NCBI RefSeq assembly: GCF_001280065.1
Contig: NZ_LGEA01000089.1
Coordinates: 98,860-162,859 of the forward strand
DNA from: Streptomyces sp. NRRL B-1140
Lineage (GTDB): Bacteria; Actinomycetota; Actinomycetes; Streptomycetales; Streptomycetaceae
Reading direction: 5' to 3'
Length of the DNA stretch: 64,000 nucleotides
Shown: positions 15,878 to 24,699 of the stretch, one piece after another
Position numbering within the stretch: the stretch's first letter is position 1
Layout of the letters: every line of letters begins with the position of its first letter
The notes under the pieces: model-generated
The model's input: only the letters and a program-made list of their open reading frames with translations
What the model was told of the DNA's origin: nothing
The model's database searches: none
Made by a program: the position numbers and the translations under genes

Positions 15878-17080
15878 GTGGCTGTCCCCCCTGGGCTGCC
15901 CGTCGTGATCGTCGGCGGGCTGCACGCCGACGCCCGCAGGGCGGCCGTCGCGCGGCTGCTCGCCGACGTGCCCGGCAGTGTCGTCCTCCACCACGACCTG
16001 TCGACGGCCGCCGCGGGCACGGTCATACGGACCATCCGAGACGCCACCGGTGTCCTCGACGCGGGGGAGGCGCCGCTCGTCAACGACTGCGCGTGCTGTG
16101 CTCTGCGGGAGGATCTGGTGCCGGAGCTGGAGCGCCTGCGGGACGCCGGATCCGCCCGGCTCGCCGTCGTCGAGCTGTGGGACTCCGTCGAGCCCAAGGC
16201 CATGGCCGAGGTCGTCACGGCGGGCGGGCTCACCGTCACCGGCGTGATCACGGCCGTCGACCCGGCCCTGGTCCTGCCGTACCTCGGCAACGGCGACGAC
16301 CTCGCCGACGCCGGTCTCGCCGCCGCCGCGACCGACCAGCGCACGGTCGCCGACACCTTCGCGCGTCAGCTGGAGTACGCCCCCGTCCTCGCCGTCGCCG
16401 ACTCCCCGGAGGCCGACGACGAGGACCACGAGCTGCTCGCCCAGCTGCACCCGACGGCCCGTCGGGCCCCGGTCGGGCCGGGGTCCCCATCGGACCGGGC
16501 CGACGACGGCCTGACCGTCCCGGCACCGCGCAGGCGTCCGCTCTCCCCCCTCGCCGACGCCGCCCTGGCCGGCTTCGACGTCGAGGCGGCCGCCGCCGCG
16601 CAGCACCCGGCCTGCGCGCTGCTCCCCGCCGAGGCCGACGCGCACGGCGTCTCCACCCTGGTGTGGCACCGGCGCCGCCCCTTCCACCCGGAGCGGCTGT
16701 ACGCCGCGCTGGAGGACCTGACCTGCGCGGCCGCCCGCAGCCGGGGCCGGTTCTGGCTCGCCGACAAGCCCGACACGCTCTTCCACTGGGACGCTGCGGG
16801 CGGGGCCCTGTGCGTGGAGAGCGCGGGCCCGTGGCTGGCGTCCCTCCCGGACGCGGCCTGGGAGATGGTCCCGCCGGTACGCCGTGCCGCCGCCGCGCTG
16901 GACTGGCACCCCGAGCACGGGGACCGCGGCCAGCACCTGGTCTTCACCTCGCCCGGCCTCGACCGGGACGGCCTGGAACGGCTGCTGGAGTCCTGCCTGC
17001 TGACCGACGCCGAGTACGCCGCCGGCCCCGATGCCTGGCAGCGCCTGCCGCATGCCTTCGACACCCTCCTGGAGGTCTGA
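15878..17080 (+). CDS. COG0523 (G3E/CobW-like) protein with degenerate P-loop
   Basis: 400 residues. COG0523 proteins are GTPase metallochaperones, and Zur-controlled ones help cells with too little zinc. The metal-binding CXCC motif is present (CACC, 71-74) as are the later ITAVDP strand and the C-terminal CobW_C domain (RPFHPERLYAALEDL). However, the expected Walker A GxxGSGKTTLL is replaced by VGGLHADARRAAVARLL, with no GK[ST]. GTP binding should therefore be lost or altered. GTG start at 15878, inside the ribosomal-protein operon. It may have become a pure metal carrier; I infer this only from the missing motif. Confidence 0.85.
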   Translation: MAVPPGLPVVIVGGLHADARRAAVARLLADVPGSVVLHHDLSTAAAGTVIRTIRDATGVLDAGEAPLVNDCACCALREDLVPELERLRDAGSARLAVVELWDSVEPKAMAEVVTAGGLTVTGVITAVDPALVLPYLGNGDDLADAGLAAAATDQRTVADTFARQLEYAPVLAVADSPEADDEDHELLAQLHPTARRAPVGPGSPSDRADDGLTVPAPRRRPLSPLADAALAGFDVEAAAAAQHPACALLPAEADAHGVSTLVWHRRRPFHPERLYAALEDLTCAAARSRGRFWLADKPDTLFHWDAAGGALCVESAGPWLASLPDAAWEMVPPVRRAAAALDWHPEHGDRGQHLVFTSPGLDRDGLERLLESCLLTDAEYAAGPDAWQRLPHAFDTLLEV

Positions 17081-17086
17081 CCCGCC

Positions 17087-17320
17087 ATGCCCCGCAAGCC
17101 CGACCGCAAGCCCGCCAAGGACCGGCCCAACCCCCTGGACCAGGCCGGGATCACCTACATCGACTACAAGGACACCGACCTGCTGCGGAAGTTCATCTCC
17201 GACCGCGGCAAGATCCGCAGCCGTCGCGTCACCCGGGTGTCGTCCCAGCAGCAGCGGCAGCTGGCCAGGGCCATCAAGAACGCGCGCGAGATGGCGCTCC
17301 TGCCGTACGCAGGCCGCTGA
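17087..17320 (+). CDS. rpsR: 30S ribosomal protein S18 (second copy)
   Basis: 77 residues; [19 protein letters not shown] and the [32 protein letters not shown] region are characteristic S18. It binds S6 and the platform of 30S. Last gene of the rightward arm, 6 bases after the COG0523 gene. No cysteine is present, in line with a zinc-sparing set. Confidence 0.95.
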   Translation: MPRKPDRKPAKDRPNPLDQAGITYIDYKDTDLLRKFISDRGKIRSRRVTRVSSQQQRQLARAIKNAREMALLPYAGR

Positions 17321-17906
17321 GGCCGAGCCCGCCGGGTCAGGGTGAGGTTCCCCACGCTTGACGGGCGGTGGAACCATCTGCGGGTGCCGCCACGGGGCCG
17401 GGGCAACGCCGCCCGTCGTGCGGCGTCGTGACGCCCGGCGGGCCGTCAGGACCGGGCCGGACGCCCGTCGGACCGGCCGCGCGGCGGCGTTTTCGCGAGC
17501 CGTTCCGGGGTGCTCCCGGTTGCGGTGCGCGCGGGTCGCCGGGGCTGCGGGCCCGAGCGGGTGTCCGGCGATGGTCCGAGCCGGGCACCGGCCACCAGGA
17601 CGACCCCGGTCTCCTGCGACCGGCCCATTTCTCCTCGTCCTCGCAGGCCGCGGCCGCCTTCCGGATGCGGGTCGGCCAGTCGAACGCCTTTCGGGCGGCC
17701 GTGCGTCTCAGCTCTCGCTTCGCCGGTGCGGTCCCCGCGCCGCCGCCTCGCCCCGGAGCCGAGCGGATGCTCCGCCTCCACCGGACCTCCCCGAACCGGG
17801 CCACTTCGGCGCAGGCCGCAGGGAACGAGAGGCGGGGACGGGCCGTCAAACAGTCGAGAGCTTCGGTCAAGCGGTCGTCAAAGCTGTAACGGCAGGACCA
17901 CCCCGC
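17321..17906. other. Intergenic region without a convincing gene
   Basis: About 590 bases. Open frames exist on both strands but their products are Pro/Arg/Gly-rich, lack a ribosome site and resemble no family I know, as expected for frames in GC-rich noncoding DNA. No clear hairpin ends the S18 operon. A decayed gene cannot be excluded. Confidence 0.6.
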
Positions 17907-17953
17907 GTGCACGTGCATCTGCCCATGCATCTGCACATGAACAGGGCTATGAT
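17907..17953 (+). promoter_or_regulatory. Operator and promoter upstream of the DUF397 gene
   Basis: gtgcacg is followed by two identical 9-mers tgcatctgc at 17914 and 17926, exactly 12 bases apart, then TATGAT at 17948-17953 as a likely -10. The repeats cover the -35 region. The same 28-base block, 27 of 28 bases equal, occurs upstream of the HATPase gene in the same orientation relative to transcription (18940-18967). This points to one regulator, most likely the XRE protein of the cassette. Confidence 0.7.
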
Positions 17954-18015
17954 CCGGGTCAGTTGACCACTGCACCAATGGCCACACCAGCCAGTGCACC
18001 ACCGGGGAGCGACCT

Positions 18016-18258
18016 GTGGACCACGACGTGTACAACGGTATGGCGGCCGCCGGACTGCGCGGTGTGGCCTGGCAGAAGAGCCGGCACAGCAACTCGCAGG
18101 GCTCGTGCGTGGAGTTCGCCCGGCTGCCGGGCGGTGAGGTGGCCGTACGCAACTCGCGCTTCCCCGACGGCCCCGCGCTGGTCTACACCCGTGCCGAGAT
18201 CGAGGCGATGCTGCTTGGCGTGAAGGACGGCGAGTTCGACCACCTGGTCGGCGGCTGA
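18016..18258 (+). CDS. DUF397 protein (WhiJ-cassette small protein)
   Basis: 80 residues, with the DUF397 core VAWQKSRHSNSQGSCVEFARLPGGEVAVRNSRFPDGPALVYT (WQKS, CVE, VRDS-like and P-L-FT-like landmarks). GTG start, GGGGAGCG 5 bases upstream. In Streptomyces such proteins are paired with Scr1/WhiJ-type XRE regulators, often together with a single-domain HATPase, and affect differentiation or act like antitoxin partners. It is convergent with the HATPase gene, 92 bases apart. Confidence 0.88.
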   Translation: MDHDVYNGMAAAGLRGVAWQKSRHSNSQGSCVEFARLPGGEVAVRNSRFPDGPALVYTRAEIEAMLLGVKDGEFDHLVGG

Positions 18259-18350
18259 GGCTCCGGCAGCCCCCGGTGAAATCGGGGCGATCCGCCCTCA
18301 ACGCGCGGTGACGCGCGTAGAACCGCGACGCGAGAATGCGCCGCGGTCTC

Positions 18351-18866
18351 TCATTCCCCGCCGGGCCGCGAACCGGCGGGCGGCAGCCGGAACAGCGCCC
18401 AGACCACCTTGCCGTCGAGCGCGCCCGCGAGCGGGTGCCAGCCCCAGCCGTCGCTGAAGGAGTCGACGAGGAACAGTCCGCGTCCGGACTCGGCCGAGAA
18501 GTCGTCGCTCTCCCGGGCGATCGGACTGTCGTGACTGGGATCGCGCACCGCGCACACCAGCCGCTCGGCCCACCGCATCAGGTGCAGCCGTACAGGGGGT
18601 TCGCGGTCGCCGGTACACGCGTGGCCCGCCGGCAGGCCGTGCCGCAGCGCGTTGGTGACGAGTTCCGAGACCACCAGGCAGACGTCGTCGAACCGCTCGC
18701 CCATGTCCCACTGATCGAGGGTTCTGCGGGTGAACCGCCGTGCCTCGCGCACCGCTTCGTAGCGGGCGGGAAGAGCGCAGGAGGCGGCGTCGGACACGGC
18801 CGCGGGATCCAGCGGCGGAAGGCCCTGCCGTAACGGCTCGAGCATGGTCGATCCATTCGTCCCCAT
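18351..18866 (-). CDS. Single-domain ATP-binding protein (SpoIIAB/RsbW-like HATPase)
   Basis: 171 residues, mostly one HATPase_c domain: N box SELVTNALRHG and G box GRGLFLVDSFSDGWGW. No transmitter or receiver domain. This class comprises anti-sigma kinases and the AbaA-type partners of WhiJ. The ATG at 18866 is chosen because GGGAG lies 10 bases upstream; 18845 is an in-frame alternative. Its promoter region carries the same operator as the DUF397 gene. Divergent from the XRE gene. Confidence 0.87.
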   Translation of the reverse strand: MGTNGSTMLEPLRQGLPPLDPAAVSDAASCALPARYEAVREARRFTRRTLDQWDMGERFDDVCLVVSELVTNALRHGLPAGHACTGDREPPVRLHLMRWAERLVCAVRDPSHDSPIARESDDFSAESGRGLFLVDSFSDGWGWHPLAGALDGKVVWALFRLPPAGSRPGGE

Positions 18867-18939
18867 GCGAGGCACTCCCGGGAATTCGCGGTCGGTGCGA
18901 TGCGGCGGTGGTGCGGGACCATGGTTTCGGATGCGTACA

Positions 18940-18967
18940 GCAGATGCAAGGGCAGATGCACGTGCAC
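18940..18967 (-). promoter_or_regulatory. Operator upstream of the HATPase gene
   Basis: GCAGATGCA at 18940 and again at 18952 (12-base step), followed by CGTGCAC. It is the reverse complement of the DUF397 operator with one mismatch over 28 bases. It lies in the 307-base gap between the HATPase and XRE genes. Apart from this site and the unresolved XRE promoter I see nothing else in that gap. Confidence 0.7.
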
Positions 18968-19173
18968 GTGACCGGAATGAGTTGTCCCGTACCGCTTGTT
19001 GGCCAATTTTTCCGTCATCTTCGCGTCGCCCTTTGGCCGTTCGCTTGCCTTCTTCTTGCCCTCGCGTGCGAGCGTCGACCGTCTCGATTCCGTTTCCGTA
19101 ACCGGACGAGTACTGCTCGGAGTGTTTTAGTGGCAGACTGCGGCCCCTGAAGACGTTGGGGAGGCTGGCGAAC

Positions 19174-20034
19174 GTGAGCGCGGGAGAGCCGGGATCGGTG
19201 GTGCGGCGCATGCTGCTCGGATCACAACTCAGGCGACTGCGTGAGGCGCGGGGCATCACGCGCGAGGCGGCGGGCTATTCGATCCGCGCCTCCGAGTCGA
19301 AGATCAGCCGGATGGAGCTGGGCCGGGTGAGCTTCAAGACCAGAGACGTCGAGGACCTGCTGACCCTGTACGGCATCACCGACGAGCAGGAGCGTTCTTC
19401 CCTGCTGTCCCTGGCCAAGGAGGCCAACGTCGCCGGGTGGTGGCACAGCTACTCGGACGTGCTGCCCAGCTGGTTCCCGACCTACGTCGGCCTGGAGGGC
19501 GCGGCCTCGCTGATCCGGGCCTACGAGGTGCAGTTCGTGCACGGACTGCTGCAGACCGAGGCGTACGCCCACGCGGTGGTCCGGCGGGGCATGCAGGGCG
19601 CGAGCGAGGCCGACGTCGAACGCCGCGTGGCGCTGCGGCTGGAACGGCAGAAGTACCTCTTCGACGAGCGCGCGCCCGACTTCCACATCATCCTGGACGA
19701 GGCCGCCCTGCGCCGCCCGTACGGCGACCGCGAGGTGATGCGGGGCCAGCTCCAGCACCTCATCGAGATCTCCGAGCGGCCCAACGTCCGGCTCCAGGTG
19801 GTGCCGTTCAGCCTCGGCGGCCACTCCGGCGAAAGTGGCGCGTTCACGCTCCTCAGCTTCCCGGAGTCCGACCTGTCGGACGTCGTCTACCTGGAGCAGC
19901 TCACCAGCGCGCTGTACCTGGACAAGGCCGAGGACGTCGCCCAGTACGAGAAGGCGCTCAAGGAACTCCAGAGCGACAGCCCGGGCCCCTCGGAGAGCCG
20001 GGACCTTCTGCGGGGCCTCCTCCAGCTCTCCTGA
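19174..20034 (+). CDS. XRE family regulator with Scr1/DUF5753 domain (WhiJ-like)
   Basis: 286 residues. The XRE helix-turn-helix is at about 16-70 (LGSQLRRLREARGITREAAGYSIRASESKISRMELG), and DUF5753 covers about 100-275 (hallmark LIRAYEVQFVHGLLQTEAYAHAV and LDEAALRRPYG). GTG start with GGGGAGG 9 bases before. In WhiJ-type cassettes this protein represses partner genes and the DUF397 protein relieves it. Here the DUF397 and HATPase promoters share an operator that it probably binds. Confidence 0.9.
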   Translation: MSAGEPGSVVRRMLLGSQLRRLREARGITREAAGYSIRASESKISRMELGRVSFKTRDVEDLLTLYGITDEQERSSLLSLAKEANVAGWWHSYSDVLPSWFPTYVGLEGAASLIRAYEVQFVHGLLQTEAYAHAVVRRGMQGASEADVERRVALRLERQKYLFDERAPDFHIILDEAALRRPYGDREVMRGQLQHLIEISERPNVRLQVVPFSLGGHSGESGAFTLLSFPESDLSDVVYLEQLTSALYLDKAEDVAQYEKALKELQSDSPGPSESRDLLRGLLQLS

Positions 20035-20073
20035 AGTACTCCTCCAACTCACCTGAAACATCAGTACGATGAC

Positions 20074-20130
20074 GTGTGATCAGATCGTCAAGGCGCGATC
20101 GGAGATCTTCCAGGGATCGAGGGATCACAC
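20074..20130 (+). promoter_or_regulatory. Inverted repeat before the aldehyde dehydrogenase gene
   Basis: gtgtgatc at 20074-20081 and gatcacac at 20123-20130, the second touching the ATG and including the bases after GAGGGA, the likely ribosome site. The stretch between is rich in GATC. It could be an operator or an mRNA fold that hides the start. Weak evidence. Confidence 0.35.
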
Positions 20131-21594
20131 ATGTCGTCGTCCTGCTTCACCGACCTCGCACAGCAGTACATCGACGGTGAGTGGCGCCCGGGTACCGGTT
20201 CCTGGGACATCATCGACTTCAACCCGTACGACGACGAGAAGCTGGCGTCGATCACCATAGCCACGGCCGACGAGGTCGATCAGGCCTACCGGGCGGCGGC
20301 CCGCGCCCAGAAGCAGCGGGCCGCGACCAACCCCTACGCCCGCCGGGCGGTCTTCGAGAAGGCGCTGCGCCTGATCGAGGAGCGCGAGGCCGAGATCTCC
20401 GACGCCATCATCGCCGAGCTCGGCGGCACGCGTCTGAAGGCCGCCTTCGAGCTGCACCTCGCCAAGGAGTTCCTGCGCGAGGCGGTCCACCTGTCGCTGG
20501 CCCCCGAGGGGCGGATCATCCCCTCGCCGGTGGACGGCAAGGAGAACCGCGTCTACCGCGTGCCGGTCGGCGTGGTGGGCGTGATCAGCCCCTTCAACTT
20601 CCCCTTCCTGCTGTCGATCAAGTCCGTCGCCCCGGCGCTGGCGCTGGGCAACGCGGTGGTGCTCAAGCCGCACCAGAACACCCCGATCGTCGGCGGTTCC
20701 CTGGTGGCGAAGATCTTCGAGGACGCGGGGCTGCCCGGCGGCCTGCTGAACGTCGTCATCACCGACATCGCGGAGATCGGCGACGCCTTCCTGGAGCACC
20801 CGGTCCCCAAGGTCATCTCCTTCACCGGCTCCGACGCGGTCGGCCGGCACGTGGCGACCGTCTGCGCCCGGCTGTTCAAGCGCTCCGTGCTCGAACTGGG
20901 CGGCAACAGCGCGCTGGTGGTCCTCGACGACGCCGACATCGACTACGCGGTCGACGCGGCCGTCTTTAGCCGGTACGTCCACCAGGGCCAGGTCTGCATG
21001 GCCGCCAACCGGATCCTCGTCGACCGGTCGGTCGCGGACGCGTTCACCGAGAAGTTCGTCGCCAAGGTCAAGACCCTCAAGGCGGGCGACCCGCGCGACC
21101 CGGAGACCGTCATCGGCCCGGTCATCAACTCCTCCCAGGCGGACGCCGTCTCCTCGGTGGTCGAGCAGGCCCTCGCCGAGGGCGCCACGGCCCTGCTGCG
21201 CGGCGGGCGGACCGACAACCTGGTCGAGCCGTCGGTGCTGACCGGCCTCCCCGCCGACTCGGCCCTGCTCAAGCAGGAGGTCTTCGGGCCGGTCGCGTTC
21301 CTCGTCCCGTTCGACGGCGAGGAGGAGGCCGTACGCCTCGTCAACGACACGCCCTACGGCCTGAGCGGTGCCGTCCACACCGGGAACGTGGAGCGGGGCG
21401 TCGCCTTCGCCAAGCAGATCGACACGGGCATGTTCCACGTGAACGACGGCACCGTGCACGACGAGCCGATCGTCCCGTTCGGCGGCGAGAAGCACTCGGG
21501 GATCGGCCGGCTCAACGGCGACACGATGCTCGACTCGTTCACCACGACCAAGTGGATCTCGGTGCAGCACGGCCGGAGCGGGTTCCCGTTCTAG
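20131..21594 (+). CDS. NAD(P)-dependent aldehyde dehydrogenase
   Basis: 487 residues, full-length ALDH. It oxidises an aldehyde to its acid. Visible motifs: PFNFPF (154-159), E255 in LELGGN (general base) and C289 in GQVCMAANR (nucleophile). The GQVCMAANR context and length resemble benzaldehyde/vanillin-type dehydrogenases. No partner enzyme is beside it, so the natural substrate cannot be told. A strong hairpin follows the stop codon, so it is probably monocistronic. Confidence 0.9.
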   Translation: MSSSCFTDLAQQYIDGEWRPGTGSWDIIDFNPYDDEKLASITIATADEVDQAYRAAARAQKQRAATNPYARRAVFEKALRLIEEREAEISDAIIAELGGTRLKAAFELHLAKEFLREAVHLSLAPEGRIIPSPVDGKENRVYRVPVGVVGVISPFNFPFLLSIKSVAPALALGNAVVLKPHQNTPIVGGSLVAKIFEDAGLPGGLLNVVITDIAEIGDAFLEHPVPKVISFTGSDAVGRHVATVCARLFKRSVLELGGNSALVVLDDADIDYAVDAAVFSRYVHQGQVCMAANRILVDRSVADAFTEKFVAKVKTLKAGDPRDPETVIGPVINSSQADAVSSVVEQALAEGATALLRGGRTDNLVEPSVLTGLPADSALLKQEVFGPVAFLVPFDGEEEAVRLVNDTPYGLSGAVHTGNVERGVAFAKQIDTGMFHVNDGTVHDEPIVPFGGEKHSGIGRLNGDTMLDSFTTTKWISVQHGRSGFPF

Positions 21595-21610
21595 AGCCTT
21601 CCGGCGCGCC

Positions 21611-21643
21611 GGCCCTTGAGGACAGAACCTGACCTCAAGGGCC
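21611..21643 (+). terminator. Hairpin after the aldehyde dehydrogenase gene
   Basis: ggcccttgagg / cctcaagggcc, perfect 11-bp arms with an 11-base loop, 16 bases after the stop. A terminator is likely. The palindrome also sits close upstream of the DinB gene, so an operator role is possible. Confidence 0.6.
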
Positions 21644-21700
21644 CGTAGCGTGGTCGGTGTCAGGGGGAGAGACCCCCTGACCCGGCGAAAGGCGGCGGTC

Positions 21701-22252
21701 ATGGTCACTCACGTTCCGGCGGAGGCTCACGGCGACGAGCGGGGGGCGCTCCTGTCCTTCATCGCCGAGCAGCGTGGCGGCGTGCGCCGGGCGGTGCTCG
21801 GGCTGACGGACGAGCAGGCGTCGTCCCGTCCCAGCGCGAGCGAGCTGTCCCTGGCCGGGCTGGTCAAGCACGTCGCCGAGGTCGAGCAGATGTGGGTCTC
21901 CCTGGCGAAGGGCGAGCCGCCCGCCGTCGTGCGGGACCAGAGCAACTGGCACGAGTGCTTCCGCCTGGTCGAGGGCGAGACCGTGGCCTCGCAGCTGGCG
22001 TACTGGGAGAAGGTCGCCGCCGAGACGGAGGCGTACATCCGCTCGGTCCCCAGCCTCGACGACACCTTCGCGCTGCCGGCCCAGCCCTGGTTCCCGCCGG
22101 ACGGCCGGGTCTCCCACCGCTGGCTCTGCCTGCACCTCATCCGTGAGACGGCCCGGCACGCCGGTCACGCCGACATCATCCGTGAGTCCCTGGACGGCAG
22201 GACCGCCTTCGAGCTGGTGGCCGAGGAACAGCGGACGGCGGCCGGGTCCTAA
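21701..22252 (+). CDS. DinB family protein (DUF664)
   Basis: 183 residues, a four-helix-bundle metal-dependent protein of the DinB/YfiT superfamily. The usual metal-binding His triad has likely counterparts in LVKHVAEVEQMW (first His) and ETARHAGHADIIRE (second and third). Many actinobacterial members use mycothiol as co-substrate; that is known for some relatives only. The ATG at 21701 follows AAAGG. It is 10 bases before padR, so the two may be co-transcribed. Confidence 0.85.
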   Translation: MVTHVPAEAHGDERGALLSFIAEQRGGVRRAVLGLTDEQASSRPSASELSLAGLVKHVAEVEQMWVSLAKGEPPAVVRDQSNWHECFRLVEGETVASQLAYWEKVAAETEAYIRSVPSLDDTFALPAQPWFPPDGRVSHRWLCLHLIRETARHAGHADIIRESLDGRTAFELVAEEQRTAAGS

Positions 22253-22262
22253 CCTGGACCGC

Positions 22263-22904
22263 ATGTCAGCGATCCGTCTCCTCGTGCTCGGCGCGGTCCG
22301 TATGCACGGCCGCGCCCACGGCTACCAGGTGCGCAACGACCTGGAGTACTGGGGCGCGCACGAGTGGTCCAACGCCAAGCCCGGCTCGATCTACCACGCC
22401 CTGAAGCAGATGGCGAAGCAGGGGCTGCTGCACGCGCACGAGATCGCCCCGTCCACGGCCGGCGGCCCGCCGCGCACGGAGTACGAGATCACCGAGCAGG
22501 GGACCGAGGAGTACTTCCGGCTGCTGCGGGACGCGCTGGTCACCTACGACCAGCGCGGGGACGTGAAGACGGCCGCCGTCGGCTTCGTCGTCGACCTGCC
22601 GCGGGCCGAGGCGGTGGCGCTGCTGAAGGAACGGACCCTGCGGATCGAGCAGTGGCGGGCCTCCGTCCTGGAGCACTACGTGCCCGAGAAGGGCCCCGAA
22701 CAGCTCGGGCACATCGGCGAGATCATGAACATGTGGGTCCACACGGCCGACTCCGAGGGCGAGTGGACCCGCGGTCTCATCGAGCGCATCGAGGGCGGTG
22801 CCTACACCTTCGCCGGCGAGGGCGACCCGTTCGTCGGCATCCTGGCCGACGACGAGGAGAACCCGTACGCGACAGGGGAGTCGCATCCCGGGGACGCTGA
22901 CTAA
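22263..22904 (+). CDS. PadR family transcriptional regulator
   Basis: 213 residues. The N-terminal winged helix (about 1-95) contains the PadR hallmarks LLVLGAVRMHGRAHGYQV and KPGSIYHALKQMAKQGLL. The C-terminal helical part mediates dimerisation. PadR proteins commonly repress adjacent multidrug exporters and release DNA on drug binding. Two palindromes, one overlapping the padR stop codon, flank the promoter of the exporter operon that follows, so the exporter is the clear target. Confidence 0.9.
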   Translation: MSAIRLLVLGAVRMHGRAHGYQVRNDLEYWGAHEWSNAKPGSIYHALKQMAKQGLLHAHEIAPSTAGGPPRTEYEITEQGTEEYFRLLRDALVTYDQRGDVKTAAVGFVVDLPRAEAVALLKERTLRIEQWRASVLEHYVPEKGPEQLGHIGEIMNMWVHTADSEGEWTRGLIERIEGGAYTFAGEGDPFVGILADDEENPYATGESHPGDAD

Positions 22905-22963
22905 TCAAGTTTGACGACTGGCTGGGCCGGGGTTACTCTCGACCGTGTAGTCAACTTTGACTA
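22902..22963 (+). promoter_or_regulatory. Exporter promoter with two PadR operators
   Basis: -35 TTGACG (22911-22916) and -10 TACTCT (22934-22939) with 17-base spacing. Operator O2, TAGTCAA-CT-TTGACTA (22948-22963), is a perfect 7-bp palindrome placed just after the expected transcription start. O1, TAATCAA-GT-TTGACGA (22902-22917), has the same design with mismatches and overlaps the -35. Repression would block polymerase at both ends. Confidence 0.75.
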
Positions 22964-22977
22964 GAGAGGGAGGCCTG

Positions 22978-23928
22978 GTGGCCGACACGGCGATCACCGT
23001 CGAAGGCGCGGAGAAGACGTACGGCGACAAGAAGGCGCTGAACGGGCTCGGTCTCACGGTCGCGCGCGGCACGGTGCACGGAGTGCTCGGGCCGAACGGC
23101 GCGGGCAAGACCACCCTGGTGAGGATCCTGTCCACTCTGCTGCGGCCCGACGCCGGCCGGATCGAGGTGGCCGGGCACGACGTGGTGCGCGAGGCCTACG
23201 CCGTGCGGCTGCGCATCGGCCTGCTCGGCCAGCACGCCGCGCTCGACGAGGAGCTCGGCGGACGGCAGAACCTGGAGCTGTTCGGCCGGCTGCACCACCT
23301 GGGCGCACGGCGGGCACGCGCGCGTGCGGACGAACTCCTGGAGCGTTTCGGTCTGGCCGACACCGGCCGCAAGGCGGTACGGCAGTACAGCGGCGGCATG
23401 CGGCGCCGCCTGGATCTCGCCGCGTCCCTGATCACCGAGCCGGAGGTGCTCTTCCTGGACGAGCCCACCACCGGTCTGGACCCCCGCGGGCGTGCCGAGG
23501 TGTGGTCGTCCGTCCGCTCCCTGGTCGACGGCGGTACGACGGTCCTGCTCACCACCCAGTACCTGGAGGAGGCCGACCAGCTCGCCGACCGCATCTCGGT
23601 CGTCGACGCCGGCCGGGTCATCGCCGAGGGCACGGCCGACGAACTGAAGGCCGAGACGGGCGGCGACCGCATCGACGTGATCCTGCGCGACGCCGGTCAA
23701 CTGGGCGCCGCCGTCGCCCTGCTGCCGCTGACCGGGATCAGCGTGGACGCCGACCGCCGGCTGCTGAGCGCCCCGGTCACCGACCGCATGGAGGCGCTGT
23801 CCGGCGTCGTACGGGCCCTGCGGGAGGCCGGGATCGAGGCCGAGGACGTCGCCCTGCGCCGCCCGACGCTGGACGAGGTGTTCCTGCACCTGACCGGAGA
23901 CGACCACCGGGTGAAGGAGGCCGCATGA
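22978..23928 (+). CDS. DrrA-like ABC exporter ATP-binding protein
   Basis: 316 residues: Walker [10 protein letters not shown] (38-46), signature YSGGM (137-141), Walker B VLFLDEP (157-163), plus the C-terminal DrrA-type extension (about 230-316). This class drives antibiotic export together with a six-helix permease. The GTG at 22978 follows GAGAGGGAGG. Its stop overlaps the permease start in an ATGA junction. Regulated by the PadR protein upstream (inferred from operators). Confidence 0.92.
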   Translation: MADTAITVEGAEKTYGDKKALNGLGLTVARGTVHGVLGPNGAGKTTLVRILSTLLRPDAGRIEVAGHDVVREAYAVRLRIGLLGQHAALDEELGGRQNLELFGRLHHLGARRARARADELLERFGLADTGRKAVRQYSGGMRRRLDLAASLITEPEVLFLDEPTTGLDPRGRAEVWSSVRSLVDGGTTVLLTTQYLEEADQLADRISVVDAGRVIAEGTADELKAETGGDRIDVILRDAGQLGAAVALLPLTGISVDADRRLLSAPVTDRMEALSGVVRALREAGIEAEDVALRRPTLDEVFLHLTGDDHRVKEAA

Positions 23929-24686
23929 CCGCGCACGCCGTGACCGACTCCTGGACCATGACCCGCCGGGAGCTCGCCCGCTGGGGGCGGCAGCCGGTCC
24001 AGCTGGCCGTCAATCTGGTCTTCCCGGTGATGCTGCTGCTGATGTTCGGCTACCTCATCGGCGGCGGCCGAGGGGTGAGCGGCGAGTACCGCGACTACCT
24101 GATCCCCGGCATGCTCGCGCTCACCATGGCCTTCGGCCTGGAGGGCACGATGCTCGCCGTCACGCAGGACCTCGACAAGGGTGTGATCGACCGCTTCCGC
24201 TCGATGCCCATGGCCAACGGGGCGGTGCTGGTGGGCCGTTCGGCCGCCGACATGCTCCAGTCGGCGATGGCCCTGGTCGTGCTGATCGGCGTGGGCGCCG
24301 CGCTCGGCTGGCGGCCCGGCGGCGGCCCGCCGGCCCTCCTCGCGGCCGTCGGCCTGCTGCTGCTGTTCCGGTTCGCGATGCTGTGGATCGGCATCCACCT
24401 GGCCCTGGTGGCGGGGAAACCGGAGATGGTCCAGGCCGTGCAGATCCTGGTCTGGCCGGTCGGCTTCCTCTCCAACGCCCTGGCCACACCCGGCTCGATG
24501 CCCGGCTGGCTGGGCACGGTCGTCGAGTGGAACCCGATGTCCCACACGGCCACGGCCGTACGCGACCTGTTCGGCGTGCCCGGCACGGAGTCCGGGCACG
24601 CCTGGGCCGCGGTCGCCTGGCCCCTGGCCCTGCTGGCGGTGTTCTTCCCACTGGCGGTACGGCGGTTCGGGCGGCTGAGCCGTTAG
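23925..24686 (+). CDS. DrrB-like ABC-2 permease
   Basis: 253 residues with about six membrane segments (first [19 protein letters not shown], last [17 protein letters not shown]) and the ABC-2 family loop RFRSMPM between. It forms the membrane channel for the ATPase encoded just upstream, exporting a drug or lipid. Start overlaps the ATPase stop. Substrate unknown. Confidence 0.9.
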   Translation: MTAHAVTDSWTMTRRELARWGRQPVQLAVNLVFPVMLLLMFGYLIGGGRGVSGEYRDYLIPGMLALTMAFGLEGTMLAVTQDLDKGVIDRFRSMPMANGAVLVGRSAADMLQSAMALVVLIGVGAALGWRPGGGPPALLAAVGLLLLFRFAMLWIGIHLALVAGKPEMVQAVQILVWPVGFLSNALATPGSMPGWLGTVVEWNPMSHTATAVRDLFGVPGTESGHAWAAVAWPLALLAVFFPLAVRRFGRLSR

Positions 24687-24699
24687 GCCGTGTCCTCCA

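Noticed and set aside
17337..18152. Long open frames on both strands between rpsR and the DUF397 gene
   Set aside because: Products are Arg/Pro/Gly-rich, have no ribosome site or family resemblance, and overlap the operator-promoter. GC-rich noncoding DNA gives such frames by chance.
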